Positions 17,370 to 24,702 are shown, numbered from the stretch's first letter. The stretch is DNA of 32,166 bases from a virus (IMGVR_UViG_3300025120_000285:1-32166); one strand, 5' to 3'. Notes: generated by a model from the letters alone, not told the origin. Numbers and translations are program-made.

Positions 17370-17578
17370 GAGTGGTTGTATTCGAGGCACGCATCCTTGA
17401 TGGTTGCCACCTCGATATTTACTCTCATGCGGAAGTCCTTGACTAGCTCTGCCACGTCCTCTGATGAGGATATGGGATTGCCTGTGTCATTGTGGAGCTC
17501 CTCATACAACTCCGTTGTGAGTCTCTGAATCTCCTGAGTGGAGAAGGAGTAAACTTCACTTAGCTTTCTTAATTTCAT
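17366..17578 (-). CDS. Small hypothetical protein (70 aa)
   Basis: A 70-residue, mostly helical, mildly acidic product with no membrane span. It overlaps the upstream endonuclease gene by 23 nt and the downstream nuclease by an ATGA. Placed between two nuclease genes, it could be an accessory or inhibitor, but the sequence gives no motif to say so. Confidence 0.72.
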   Translation of the reverse strand: MKLRKLSEVYSFSTQEIQRLTTELYEELHNDTGNPISSSEDVAELVKDFRMRVNIEVATIKDACLEYNHS

Positions 17579-17993
17579 CCTTGATGATTTGAATGACTTT
17601 GTCTACTTGTTTGCTGTTCTTAGGCACGAACAACATGTAGTCGCCATTCCCCGTCTCAACCATCTGCTTAAGGAACAGCTTCCATCTAAGCGGGAACCCG
17701 TGCTGAGCACGCTGATATCCCTTGGTTTCAATGATGAACTTGTGCTCGTGAGAAACAAAGTCCGGGGTATACTCCATCTTCCTGACCATCTTGCCCGAGT
17801 AGTCTATCATGTCAGGCCTCTTGTTGGTTGACTTGAAATAGATACCGGGGTAGATGAACTTCTCGGTGAGGAGGAAGCTCTCAGGTTCGTACTCGAACTT
17901 GAGCTTAGCTTTCTTTAGCTTATCGTAGCAGTCAACCTCAAGACCAGACTTGAGCTTCTTGCCACCACGATTCATGCTTTTGCGCCGTGCCAT
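17556..17993 (-). CDS. Endonuclease-I-like Holliday-junction resolvase (PD-(D/E)XK)
   Basis: The 145-residue length matches T7 endonuclease I (149 aa). The motif series is clear: basic N-terminus, KSGLE (E19), KFEYEP, YTPDF (D78), then IIETKG (E89, K91), the four residues that bind metal in this family. Such enzymes resolve branched DNA and can break host DNA. The ATG at 17993 follows a TAGCTTTG box by four bases, suggesting that it may be transcribed separately from the primase upstream. It overlaps the following 70-residue gene by 23 nt. Confidence 0.85.
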   Translation of the reverse strand: MARRKSMNRGGKKLKSGLEVDCYDKLKKAKLKFEYEPESFLLTEKFIYPGIYFKSTNKRPDMIDYSGKMVRKMEYTPDFVSHEHKFIIETKGYQRAQHGFPLRWKLFLKQMVETGNGDYMLFVPKNSKQVDKVIQIIKDEIKKAK

Positions 17994-17997
17994 GTGG

Positions 17998-18005
17998 CAA
18001 AGCTA
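17998..18005 (-). promoter_or_regulatory. Possible start-proximal -7 box, TAGCTTTG
   Basis: Read on the minus strand, TAGCTTTG lies four bases before the ATG of the resolvase gene, the same geometry as at 15955 and 30079. I found no TTG at the expected upstream distance, so this is only half a promoter. Confidence 0.3.
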
Positions 18006-18012
18006 CGCATTG

Positions 18013-19806
18013 TTAGTCAGGAATGGTGGCTTGTTTACCAACACTCAATTCACCAAGGGACTTGAACAGCTTGGGTCCGGGAGATACAAAGTTAAACCCA
18101 GACTGCTCTTGACTGAACTCAAAGCGCAAGGGGAAATCGAGTGGGGTAGGGTGCCCGCCTGTCTCAGTCATCCGAACCTTGCGTACGTGCATCTCTACGG
18201 TACGCCTGTCGCTCCACTCCTGTGCTTGAATCTTTCTGTGTAGGGTGATGAACCCGTCAGCCCTGTTGACAAACTTACCTCCACCCTCTGTATCCTCAGC
18301 GTACGGAGCGATAGGTAACCCATCATCTCCCTTACGGCGCTGCGCCTCTGTGAAGGCGTGGGCATTGACCCACATGGCAACCTGATTCTTGACGCTGAAG
18401 GTGAGGAACTCACTGGCTGCCTCGTAGTGGTACTCGTGGGTGCTGATACCTCGAGCAGCACTCATGTCAATACGCAGGGCATTGTATGGGTCTATGAGCA
18501 CACCGTCTAACCCCTCGTACTTGATGAGCTTTTCAGCAAAGACCAAGATGTCCGTGTGACTGTAGTTTTTGTGGTTGTCAATAAAGGTGAAATGCTTGTT
18601 GACCCAGTCGTGTGCTGTAGTAAGCTCCTTGTGGTTCATGCGTTTGATAGGCATGTCCATGCAGAACTGCATCAACTTAATCTTGTTGGCCCACGTAGGG
18701 TTCTCTGCGCTGTACACCAGCCACTTCCATCCGTGCAGCATAGAGGATGCCACCATCAGCCACAGCGTAAAGGTAGTCTTACCCACGTTGCTGTGCCCGT
18801 TAATCATAAGGAACTCTTTCTTGAACCTGAAGTACTCGTTGAACTTCTCGTTCTCTGTCTCGAGGCCTAGCTTAATCTGACCCGTGACATACTTCTGAAT
18901 CCACTCGTAGTCCTTGTCGTCCGAGGCAATGAATGACATGTCTCCGTCGTTGATTCTCATCTCACGTCGGACTCTCTCTAGCTCTCTGGTAATCTCTCCG
19001 ATAGGTGCAAGCCTACCCTGCTCTATCCCATCTACGATTGTCTTCTTGGCCTGCCCAATGTCAAGTGGGTTGCGTGCTTCTATCTCTCGAACAAGAACAC
19101 GGAAGGCCTCCTCTTCTTCTACCCTACCGGCTGCTATGAAGCCACCGATAAGGTAAGAGGCACGGACCAGTGCTGCATGCTTACCGCCCTCGGGGGCGTA
19201 CCGAATCATTTGAGCCGCTATCTGTAGCTTCTCGTAATCAGTACGCCCCTTTGCCTCGGTAGGTTCTGGCTCTGCACGCTGTTCGGATAGAAGGCCACCA
19301 AATCGTGATGGCTCTTCGTTAATGCAAATGCTGTCGTCGTAAGACTCGAAGCACGCACGGGATTCGTTGATGCCTGAGGGGTCAGCCTCAAGCCCATGCT
19401 TTCTACTGAAGTAATCACAGAGAGAACGGAAGTGGTCGCGGTGTCTCTCGGGATTGCTAATCTCTACGATTGCCTTGATGCCGTCACCACTAGGTGATGT
19501 CCAACACGCCATGACGTGCTCATCAAATGCAAGCCTAGACTTAGCTTCCTCTACGTCTCCAACGTGGTCGAAGTCCAAGACGATGATGCCGCTATGCTTT
19601 TGAAGCGACTCATCCTTGCGCTCCTTGAACCTACCACTCCACAGTACAATAGGCAGTTGCTTCTTTGCATCCTTGTTGCCTCCTCGTACTAGGTCAATCT
19701 TCTGCTTCTGCTTGCCAGATTGGATGCGTTGCAGTGCTGTTTCCACTGTGATGTACAGCGGGTCCTTGTTGTAAAGGTCTTCGAATATCGTTACCACTTG
19801 TCTCAT
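18013..19806 (-). CDS. Primase-helicase: BT4734/VirE-type primase N-terminus plus RecA-like helicase
   Basis: Primes and unwinds DNA at the phage fork. The 597-residue protein begins with the BT4734-like pattern (VVTIFEDLY, then LPIVLWSGRF) and the archaeo-eukaryotic-primase-like core IIVLDFDHV (D78, D80) with TSPSGDGIKAIV. The C-terminal half is a RecA/DnaB-like ATPase with Walker A GHSNVGKTT (K343), Walker B VLIDPYN (D439), and a motif-III-like WVNAHAF. No zinc-ribbon cluster is obvious. It is the main replication gene of the leftward unit. No polymerase is encoded nearby. Its first 113 nt overlap the upstream Nmad1-like gene, but the N-terminal family pattern supports this start. Confidence 0.88.
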   Translation of the reverse strand: MRQVVTIFEDLYNKDPLYITVETALQRIQSGKQKQKIDLVRGGNKDAKKQLPIVLWSGRFKERKDESLQKHSGIIVLDFDHVGDVEEAKSRLAFDEHVMACWTSPSGDGIKAIVEISNPERHRDHFRSLCDYFSRKHGLEADPSGINESRACFESYDDSICINEEPSRFGGLLSEQRAEPEPTEAKGRTDYEKLQIAAQMIRYAPEGGKHAALVRASYLIGGFIAAGRVEEEEAFRVLVREIEARNPLDIGQAKKTIVDGIEQGRLAPIGEITRELERVRREMRINDGDMSFIASDDKDYEWIQKYVTGQIKLGLETENEKFNEYFRFKKEFLMINGHSNVGKTTFTLWLMVASSMLHGWKWLVYSAENPTWANKIKLMQFCMDMPIKRMNHKELTTAHDWVNKHFTFIDNHKNYSHTDILVFAEKLIKYEGLDGVLIDPYNALRIDMSAARGISTHEYHYEAASEFLTFSVKNQVAMWVNAHAFTEAQRRKGDDGLPIAPYAEDTEGGGKFVNRADGFITLHRKIQAQEWSDRRTVEMHVRKVRMTETGGHPTPLDFPLRFEFSQEQSGFNFVSPGPKLFKSLGELSVGKQATIPD

Positions 19807-20080
19807 GTTTCATGTTAATCCTCAATAATACCAAGTATCCCATCAAGTCTAGGAGTGTGTCTTCATCGACATCATCAGTACCCCAGTTCTTGATTCTGTT
19901 CAGCTTGTCATCAATGCGAACCAGCAGCTGCTCGTGAGCATTTGCCTTGCTAAAGATACGGGAAGGACTGAGTGCGGCATTGCCATACCTCTGATTTTTT
20001 TCAGTAAGCAGGGCTGACACCTCTAAACAAACTCCTTTGACTTCGCGTACAAAGTCACGATGATTCCAATGCTTCGACAT
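19694..20080 (-). CDS. Nmad1-like protein (DUF1599, nucleotide modification associated)
   Basis: The 128-residue product contains the family pattern KNQRYGNAALSPSRIFS (28-44), then RIDDKLNRI and DTLLDLMGYLVLLRI, which I associate with nucleotide modification associated domain 1 / DUF1599. This all-helical family is found in phages next to nucleotide metabolism genes. The recognisable domain ends near residue 92. The last 35 or so residues are read through the start of the primase gene in another frame and look unconserved. It overlaps the upstream gene by 26 nt. Whether it acts on nucleotides here is inference; no modification enzymes are visible in the window. Confidence 0.75.
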   Translation of the reverse strand: MSKHWNHRDFVREVKGVCLEVSALLTEKNQRYGNAALSPSRIFSKANAHEQLLVRIDDKLNRIKNWGTDDVDEDTLLDLMGYLVLLRINMKHETSGNDIRRPLQQGPAVHHSGNSTATHPIWQAEAED

Positions 20081-20480
20081 ATTGTTTGATGTTGTCTTTT
20101 AATCTCATACCCATAGATGTATTGCCCACCTCCATGTGATAGATACAGCTTGCTGTTTCTCTAAGCATCTTGTAGAAAGAGAAGTGTTGGCTGTACAAAT
20201 CAGCATTCCTCAGGTAGTAGCACACGCTGCTGTGGTCTTTCTCTAGGCACTTGGCAATAGAGACTACCGTAAAGAAAGGTTGCATCGCATCTGCAAATGC
20301 CACCCTGAGGATGACGTTCATCTGCACTCTGCTCTTAGGCTCGTATTCATAGTCGACAGCCTGATAGTAGGCATCGCGTACTTGAGCAAGCTCACTGAGG
20401 TCACCCCTCTTGACTACGTAGTTTGGAACCCACCCTTTTTTTGGAGAGGATTTCTTCAATCTTGATTTCGACTTTGCCAT
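20055..20480 (-). CDS. DnaA domain-IV-like DNA-binding protein
   Basis: The 141-residue product has a strongly basic N-terminus (AKSKSRLKKSSPKK). A helical middle contains a helix-turn-helix, FFTVVSIAKCLEKDHSSVCYY (69-89). The KDHSSV stretch parallels the GRDHSTV signature of the DnaA C-terminal domain that reads DnaA boxes. No ATPase part is present. It may help recruit replication proteins to the phage origin or compete with host DnaA. It overlaps the upstream gene by 80 nt and the Nmad1-like gene by 26 nt. The resemblance is motif-level only. Confidence 0.7.
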   Translation of the reverse strand: MAKSKSRLKKSSPKKGWVPNYVVKRGDLSELAQVRDAYYQAVDYEYEPKSRVQMNVILRVAFADAMQPFFTVVSIAKCLEKDHSSVCYYLRNADLYSQHFSFYKMLRETASCIYHMEVGNTSMGMRLKDNIKQYVEALESS

Positions 20481-20652
20481 CGTATCTGTTTCCGTAATAA
20501 GAGCGATACATCCGGTCCCATGTGTGACCCCTAAGGATGTCTTCAGGTTTCTCTGCGCTGGTAACAGCCCAGTCCGTCTTCGTGTGCTCGGTGAGTTTCT
20601 TCTTGCCCTTGGTTACGCGAAGCTTCAGCTCGTAGTAGTAGATGTTTCTCAT
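20401..20652 (-). CDS. Small hypothetical protein (83 aa)
   Basis: A basic 83-residue protein (IYYYELKLRVTKGKKKL at the N-terminus) with no recognised motif. Its start lies 10 nt after a strong stem-loop (20663-20693), so its translation may be controlled by that structure. The 3' end overlaps the DnaA-domain-like gene by 80 nt. Its position between an SSB-like and a replication gene suggests a DNA-related role, which is inferred. Confidence 0.7.
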   Translation of the reverse strand: MRNIYYYELKLRVTKGKKKLTEHTKTDWAVTSAEKPEDILRGHTWDRMYRSYYGNRYDGKVEIKIEEILSKKRVGSKLRSQEG

Positions 20653-20662
20653 GACATGAAGC

Positions 20663-20693
20663 GGGGAAGACGCCTAACCCTAAGCGCCTCCCC
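20663..20693 (-). promoter_or_regulatory. Intergenic stem-loop before the 83-aa gene
   Basis: On the minus strand GGGGAGGCGC pairs with GCGTCTTCCCC (about 10 bp, one bulged T, one G-U pair) around a 10-nt loop. It lacks a following U run, so it is not a classical terminator. It may be a translation or mRNA-stability element. Confidence 0.5.
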
Positions 20694-20719
20694 CTAATCA
20701 ACATGAAACAGTTTACCTC

Positions 20720-20974
20720 TTAGAACGGAACGTCCGAGGATTTGGTTTGCTTGGGGTTGTCAGCACGAGGGTCGTACACTGATGCCCATGCGTTGGCTCT
20801 TGAGAAGCGCTCCTTGTCTGGAGTCAATACGACTGAGACATAGACTGAGCCTTTCTCTGTTGCATACTTCTTCATCTCCTCCAACTCGGCAAGGGTAAAC
20901 TTGAGACGAGCGGATGATTTGACCTGTGTTACATCGCCGATGAACACGCGGTCTGTGGTTGGTTTGTTATCCAT
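20720..20974 (-). CDS. Small protein with SSB-type C-terminal tip (84 aa)
   Basis: The 84-residue product has beta-rich composition (RVFIGDV..., SVYVSVVLTPD) and ends in KSSDVPF, which resembles the DDIPF tail that bacterial SSB proteins use to recruit partners. It lies between the RecE-like exonuclease and the other replication genes, where a phage single-strand-binding protein would be expected. It is shorter than typical SSBs (about 110-180 aa), so it could instead be a protein that mimics the SSB tip. The start follows an AT-rich leader ending TTCACATG. Confidence 0.68.
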   Translation of the reverse strand: MDNKPTTDRVFIGDVTQVKSSARLKFTLAELEEMKKYATEKGSVYVSVVLTPDKERFSRANAWASVYDPRADNPKQTKSSDVPF

Positions 20975-20991
20975 GTGAATAAAATGTTGAA

Positions 20992-21771
20992 TTAGATTTC
21001 GTCATAAATGTAGTCATCAACTACGGGTTTGTCAAGGAAAAGCCAATCTTTTATTTTCTCTACCGCCTGTTCAAACTTGAACTTGCCTCGAGCGATTGTC
21101 TGTTCCGATGCTTTGTACACAGCGATTGGGTAGGGGTACGTCTTCTCCTGAGCGACCCAGTAGAACTCGTCATTACCGGCAACCTGTGTATAGATGTAGG
21201 CTTGAATGTCATACGAGAACTTGTTGACATCGTACCTGAATCCAGACAGGGAGCGCGTGCTCTTGCTGTCTGCTACATACAGTCCTTTGCAATCAAAGAA
21301 ACCGCGTACGGGGATGTCATCAATGAACTCGTTGAACTCTAACTGGTACTCGCCTTTGAGATACTGGTCTTTTACTCCAGAGTCTATGAGGCGCTTGACC
21401 ATGTAGTGCGCTGTCTTCCAATCTGATTCATCAACCAGAGTCTTCTCGCTCTCAATAGCCTCAGTCTTTAGCTGTGCTACTGCTGCCTTGTACTCGGATG
21501 AACTCTTCGGGTTCTTCAGGGACTTGACCCTGTCACTCATCTTCTCCATGACTTCATCATGGTTGATGACTTGATAGGTATCCTTAGCCTTCTGAGGCTC
21601 GAAGAGCATCAAGTCATACATGGACCCGAAGTAGAGAGCTGGAGATTCTTTCTTGAGCTTACCCTTCATGTACAACTCGAAAGCACGCATGTCATTGAGT
21701 GCATGCTTCACTGAGCTGTACGAGAGATAAGACTTAGCTGTCTTCTCCTGAAGCTTGATTGAAAACTCCAT
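20992..21771 (-). CDS. RecE/exonuclease-VIII-like PD-(D/E)XK exonuclease
   Basis: The 259-residue product fits the RecB/RecE-like phage exonucleases. It shows YLSYSSVKHAL (15-25), the GSMYDLMLFEP segment (49-59, where many relatives have a His at the Tyr), VRGFFD (D160), ADSKS (D168, K170) and the QAYIY motif (190-194). It would resect one DNA strand to give single-stranded ends for the annealing protein. Its ATG shares one base with the ERF stop (TAATG), so the two are coupled and form a two-gene recombination pair. Confidence 0.82.
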   Translation of the reverse strand: MEFSIKLQEKTAKSYLSYSSVKHALNDMRAFELYMKGKLKKESPALYFGSMYDLMLFEPQKAKDTYQVINHDEVMEKMSDRVKSLKNPKSSSEYKAAVAQLKTEAIESEKTLVDESDWKTAHYMVKRLIDSGVKDQYLKGEYQLEFNEFIDDIPVRGFFDCKGLYVADSKSTRSLSGFRYDVNKFSYDIQAYIYTQVAGNDEFYWVAQEKTYPYPIAVYKASEQTIARGKFKFEQAVEKIKDWLFLDKPVVDDYIYDEI

Positions 21772-22406
21772 TACTTCTTCTTACTCTTCGCGCCTTTAGA
21801 TACGACGGTCTTATTGACTGTCTCGAGAAGTTCGGAGTCTTGGTCGGGACTAAAGCTGTACTTCTCCACGGACATGGCGTATGCCTGCTGTGGATTCTTA
21901 GAGTTCTGAATGAAAGCGACAGCCTTATCCATTGTCTCCTCGTCTGCCTTAGGTTTGCTTTCTACCTTAGCTACAGGCTTGGCAGGAGCACTAGCTTTGG
22001 GTGCTGATGTCCTACCATGTGTGTTGGTAGAGTCGCTGTCCTTCCCATCGTCGATGCAGAACAGACCATTGAGTGCGTACTTCCTCGCATAGGATGATGC
22101 TGCTCCAGTTACTTGCGAGCCATCCATGCCCTTCTTGTTTTCTTCTTCTCGAGCAAAGCCTGAGGCAGAAATCTCTCCTTCCCCGTCTGATACGACAGCA
22201 GTAGCATGTACATATACACGCCCTCCTGTCTCGACCATTGTGTCACTCATCACGAGAGCCAGCCCGTGTTCAGTAAGTAGAGGTTTTAGAGATTCTACAA
22301 TGTCCTCGCACGAGCGATACTTGTATTTACCAAAGGAGTTGAATTGTCCCTTGGGTGCTTTCAGACGTGACTGTACGTCGGATAGCTTGTGAATGATTGT
22401 TTTCAT
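21771..22406 (-). CDS. erf: ERF-family single-strand annealing protein
   Basis: Anneals complementary single strands during phage recombination, repair and possibly end circularisation. The 211-residue product has the ERF signature: GKYKYRSCEDIVESLKPLL (26-44) and GSQVTGAASSYARKYALNG (96-114) followed by LFCIDDGKDSD. A Ser/Ala/Pro/Lys-rich linker leads to a helical C-terminal segment and a basic tail (KGAKSKKK). It is paired with the RecE-like exonuclease downstream. A leader ending AATTCTATTTCACATG precedes it, and a 105-nt gap separates it from the upstream gene. Confidence 0.9.
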   Translation of the reverse strand: MKTIIHKLSDVQSRLKAPKGQFNSFGKYKYRSCEDIVESLKPLLTEHGLALVMSDTMVETGGRVYVHATAVVSDGEGEISASGFAREEENKKGMDGSQVTGAASSYARKYALNGLFCIDDGKDSDSTNTHGRTSAPKASAPAKPVAKVESKPKADEETMDKAVAFIQNSKNPQQAYAMSVEKYSFSPDQDSELLETVNKTVVSKGAKSKKK

Positions 22407-22511
22407 GTGAAATAGAATTGTGTTGTTCTTGATATTGTGTTAAAGTTCGTAACAATTTCTGACAAAATCAAGGTTTCGATAGGTAAATGATTCGGAAAAG
22501 TTATCAACATA

Positions 22512-22613
22512 CTACAGACTGTCGATGAATATCCACTTGATTACCAGTGAGATATACAGTGCAGCGATGAGCTTGATTGCGACAACTCTCCTTGACCATT
22601 GCTCCTCACTCAT
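22512..22613 (-). CDS. Membrane microprotein (33 aa)
   Basis: The 33-residue product has a short charged N-terminus (SEEQWSRR) followed by one hydrophobic span (VVAIKLIAALYISLVIKWIF). It begins in an 8-nt stop-start overlap, ATGAGTGA, with the upstream gene, the same arrangement used elsewhere in this unit. It is one of three similar-sized single-span proteins in the leftward unit. Function unknown; candidates are superinfection exclusion or inhibition of a membrane enzyme. Confidence 0.6.
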   Translation of the reverse strand: MSEEQWSRRVVAIKLIAALYISLVIKWIFIDSL

Positions 22614-22917
22614 CCGTGTGTTCTTGAACGATTCTCATGAGCTTGAAGTATAGGTCTCCGCTTACGTTGTCGTCAAACAACAGCTTTGACAAAGCAATGA
22701 CAGCGCCCTTGCGCTCATCAGTAGACAACCGAGTTGATTGGCTGCTCCTGATTCTGACTTGCGTCATCTTAGCGCAGACAGATTCGGGTGAGCGACCGAT
22801 GATACTGGCAACCTTTGTTACCTGAGGTTGATTGAATGTTAGCGGGACATCGGATGTGATGTGCTGCTTTGCGATGGTCACTTCATTGTTTGACCAGCGT
22901 CTCTTGGAATTAGACAT
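22606..22917 (-). CDS. Myb/SANT-like small DNA-binding protein (103 aa)
   Basis: From the ATG at 22917, chosen because it follows an AT-rich leader ending ATCACATG and avoids overlap with the upstream gene, the product is 103 residues. KRRWSNNEV (4-12) and ASIIGRSPESVCAKMTQVR form a SANT/Myb-like helix-turn-helix with the W and the GR.PESV turn. It is probably a DNA-binding regulator of the leftward unit. Earlier in-frame ATGs exist at 22941 and 22983 but lie inside the upstream gene. Confidence 0.72.
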   Translation of the reverse strand: MSNSKRRWSNNEVTIAKQHITSDVPLTFNQPQVTKVASIIGRSPESVCAKMTQVRIRSSQSTRLSTDERKGAVIALSKLLFDDNVSGDLYFKLMRIVQEHTDE

Positions 22918-22933
22918 GTGATTTGGATTAGAA

Positions 22934-23380
22934 TTAAACATAGATTTCTTTGTTGGATTTGACGTCCCATATACACTTCTCACCTAGGACCCTGCACCTG
23001 TCAAGGGCTTCGTCCATGTCAGTAAAGCGCTGTGATATGTCGACTTCGGTTTGACCCTGCTTGTTGTCCCATGTACCTACGTACATCTGAGGTCTCAGGG
23101 TGTGTTGCTTCAGCCTACTGATTGCAGTAGCCTGTACAGCCCAAGCGATAGCGAGCTGACTCATGTACTCCTGACGTGGCACCTGTATCTCAGGAAGGTT
23201 CATCGCACCCATCACAGGGTCGTAGACCGACTGAACGAATACAGTTTCGGCAAGGTCGTTCCTGCCAACCATGAACCCGTCAAGGGGCACGTCGCCACTC
23301 CACGGCGAGACCGTAGAGCCACCGTACATACACTGCATGTAGCAGGCTTTGTACATGGATTGCTTACTCTGAGATTCCAT
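22934..23380 (-). CDS. Hypothetical protein (148 aa)
   Basis: The start at 23380 (MESQSKQSMYKACYMQ) overlaps the previous gene by 17 nt; another ATG at 23401 adds seven residues. A Cys/Met-containing N-terminus is followed by GGSTVSPWSGDVPLDGFMVG and a helical part. No family is recognised and there is no membrane span. It lies among small leftward genes likely expressed early. Confidence 0.78.
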   Translation of the reverse strand: MESQSKQSMYKACYMQCMYGGSTVSPWSGDVPLDGFMVGRNDLAETVFVQSVYDPVMGAMNLPEIQVPRQEYMSQLAIAWAVQATAISRLKQHTLRPQMYVGTWDNKQGQTEVDISQRFTDMDEALDRCRVLGEKCIWDVKSNKEIYV

Positions 23381-23777
23381 AGAGATTGGTTTTGTACACA
23401 AGCATCAAAGGGATAACAGCGTCGTCCTCGTTGTCAGAGATTTCGCTTGTCCAGTTGGGAGCTTTGTGTGGGTTGTAAGTATACTTGCTGTCTGTCTGCG
23501 ACAACAGTATCCTAGGGATATGGTCGCCAGTTATCTCGTGGAAGTCATCGAACTCAATCCACGCACAGACAGTCTTGTTCATGCCGTCATGAATCTTCTT
23601 AGCTACCGTGCCGTGGTTGCGTAGTCTACAGTTGTGTAGTAGGGCCACGAAGTCATCGGGTTTGCGGTAGAAAGTGTCGAGTGCAAACTTGCCTACGGGA
23701 GACATGTGCTTGAGCTGCCACTTCTTGTAGTTCCTGCCACGAGCTAGGTGGTATCGTAGCTTGTAGTAGCTGTTCAT
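23364..23777 (-). CDS. Hypothetical protein (137 aa)
   Basis: A basic N-terminal half (YYKLRYHLARGRNYKKW) and segments such as NCRLRNHGTVAKKIHDG and NKTVCAWIEFDDF, which I associate loosely with conserved unknown proteins of marine phages. No catalytic motif was found. The start forms an ATGA overlap with the upstream 65-residue gene. Confidence 0.8.
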   Translation of the reverse strand: MNSYYKLRYHLARGRNYKKWQLKHMSPVGKFALDTFYRKPDDFVALLHNCRLRNHGTVAKKIHDGMNKTVCAWIEFDDFHEITGDHIPRILLSQTDSKYTYNPHKAPNWTSEISDNEDDAVIPLMLVYKTNLYGISE

Positions 23778-23971
23778 ACCTCGTAAGCTTTGGCATTGCC
23801 TATGACGCCGCCTTCAGGTGATAGCACGAATAGGTCTGACGTACCGTGTAGGGCTTGAATGCTGTAGCCCTTCCACTCTGCTGGCATGTTTGATAGCCAC
23901 ACCATAGTGGCATAGTCCTTGCCGTCGTCAGACCAACCGACAAGGAACCGTCTTTGATTGTATTCTTCCAT
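23774..23971 (-). CDS. Small hypothetical protein (65 aa)
   Basis: A compact 65-residue protein, probably beta-rich (FLVGWSDDGKDYATMVWL, LFVLSPEGGVIGNA). Its ATG shares one base with the upstream stop and its stop overlaps the next start as ATGA, so it is coupled on both sides. Function unknown. Confidence 0.78.
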   Translation of the reverse strand: MEEYNQRRFLVGWSDDGKDYATMVWLSNMPAEWKGYSIQALHGTSDLFVLSPEGGVIGNAKAYEV

Positions 23972-24246
23972 TACTCTTTTGATTTGATGTCATCTAGAAT
24001 CTGTTCTTCCAACGCGGCAAAGTCCATGAGGTCTACGAGCTGAAAGTCTGTGATGTCAATGGGCTCTTCTGGCACCACGTTAGGCTCTACAACTGGGCGT
24101 GTGCTGTGCAGGTAAACCCTGTCTACCTCTACGTACTCGGGATTGCCGGGGTCAACGTCGCTGTCAGGTCGGTACGGATTGTGCTCGTAGGTGACATAGA
24201 CAACGTACTGATTGACAGTGTCTTCGTGTAGTGTGTACTGCTCCAT
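23971..24246 (-). CDS. Small acidic hypothetical protein (91 aa)
   Basis: The start at 24246 is set by a promoter just upstream (TTG-N20-TAACTTTA) and by the sharp change to a protein-like sequence; the frame is open further upstream but there encodes shadow sequence of the next gene. The 91-residue product is acidic, Pro-rich in the middle (RPVVEPNVVPEEPIDI) and ends with the helix AALEEQILDDIKSKE. Function unknown. Confidence 0.75.
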   Translation of the reverse strand: MEQYTLHEDTVNQYVVYVTYEHNPYRPDSDVDPGNPEYVEVDRVYLHSTRPVVEPNVVPEEPIDITDFQLVDLMDFAALEEQILDDIKSKE

Positions 24247-24251
24247 GTTGA

Positions 24252-24282
24252 TAAAGTTAGTATTTGTCCTGTTGTTTTGCAA
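24252..24282 (-). promoter_or_regulatory. Bacteroidota-type promoter, TTG-N20-TAACTTTA
   Basis: On the minus strand TTG (24282-24280) is followed after 20 nt by TAACTTTA (24259-24252), one base from the TAnnTTTG consensus. The ATG at 24246 follows five bases later, so the transcript would be leaderless or nearly so. The element overlaps the 3' end of the upstream gene. Confidence 0.55.
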
Positions 24283-24580
24283 GTTTTTTATCGTGAAATT
24301 CACGAACAAGATTCTTTGACAGGCCACGCAGGGTGTTGATTTGCCTGTTGACTCTGCCGTTAAACTTGAATTGATTGACGGGGTCTTGCTCGTGCTTGGA
24401 AAGCTGTGCCGCCCTGCCGATGTGCATGGCATTGCAGAGAGAGATGAATGCTTTGTTGGCCAACTCGATGCGAACCCTAGCGTCGGGCACGCCCTCTTTG
24501 TTGGGTACGCGCTTGATGATTAAGCCTTCTGCTTCTAGTGGTTCTCCCTTTGCGGAACGTTTGATTAGATTGAAAATCAT
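24257..24580 (-). CDS. Hypothetical basic protein (107 aa)
   Basis: A 107-residue, basic, mostly helical product with no recognised family. The C-terminal half (NGRVNRQINTLRGLSKNLVREFHDKKLAKQQ) is strongly positive and could bind nucleic acid. Its ATG overlaps the upstream stop as ATGA. Confidence 0.8.
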   Translation of the reverse strand: MIFNLIKRSAKGEPLEAEGLIIKRVPNKEGVPDARVRIELANKAFISLCNAMHIGRAAQLSKHEQDPVNQFKFNGRVNRQINTLRGLSKNLVREFHDKKLAKQQDKY

Positions 24581-24702
24581 GATGTAATCTTTTTGAGTGT
24601 GTCAATAACGTGGTCTAGAATCTCACCGTCACTTAAGTGTTCGGTGGTTGGTGATAGTATCAACTCGAGTAGTTCTTTGAGTTGTTCATTGGTCGTCTTC
24701 AT
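24577..24702 (-). CDS. Small helical protein (41 aa)
   Basis: Starting at the ATG at 24702 the product has 41 residues (MKTTNEQLKELLELILSPT...), helical and acidic with a basic end. The frame extends upstream without being protein-like, so the internal start is preferred. It overlaps the upstream gene by 17 nt and the downstream gene as ATGA. Confidence 0.62.
   Translation of the reverse strand: MKTTNEQLKELLELILSPTTEHLSDGEILDHVIDTLKKITS

Noticed and set aside
22407-22511. Promoter before the ERF gene
   Set aside because: The 105-nt gap is AT-rich, but I could find no TAnnTTTG with a TTG at proper distance on the minus strand.
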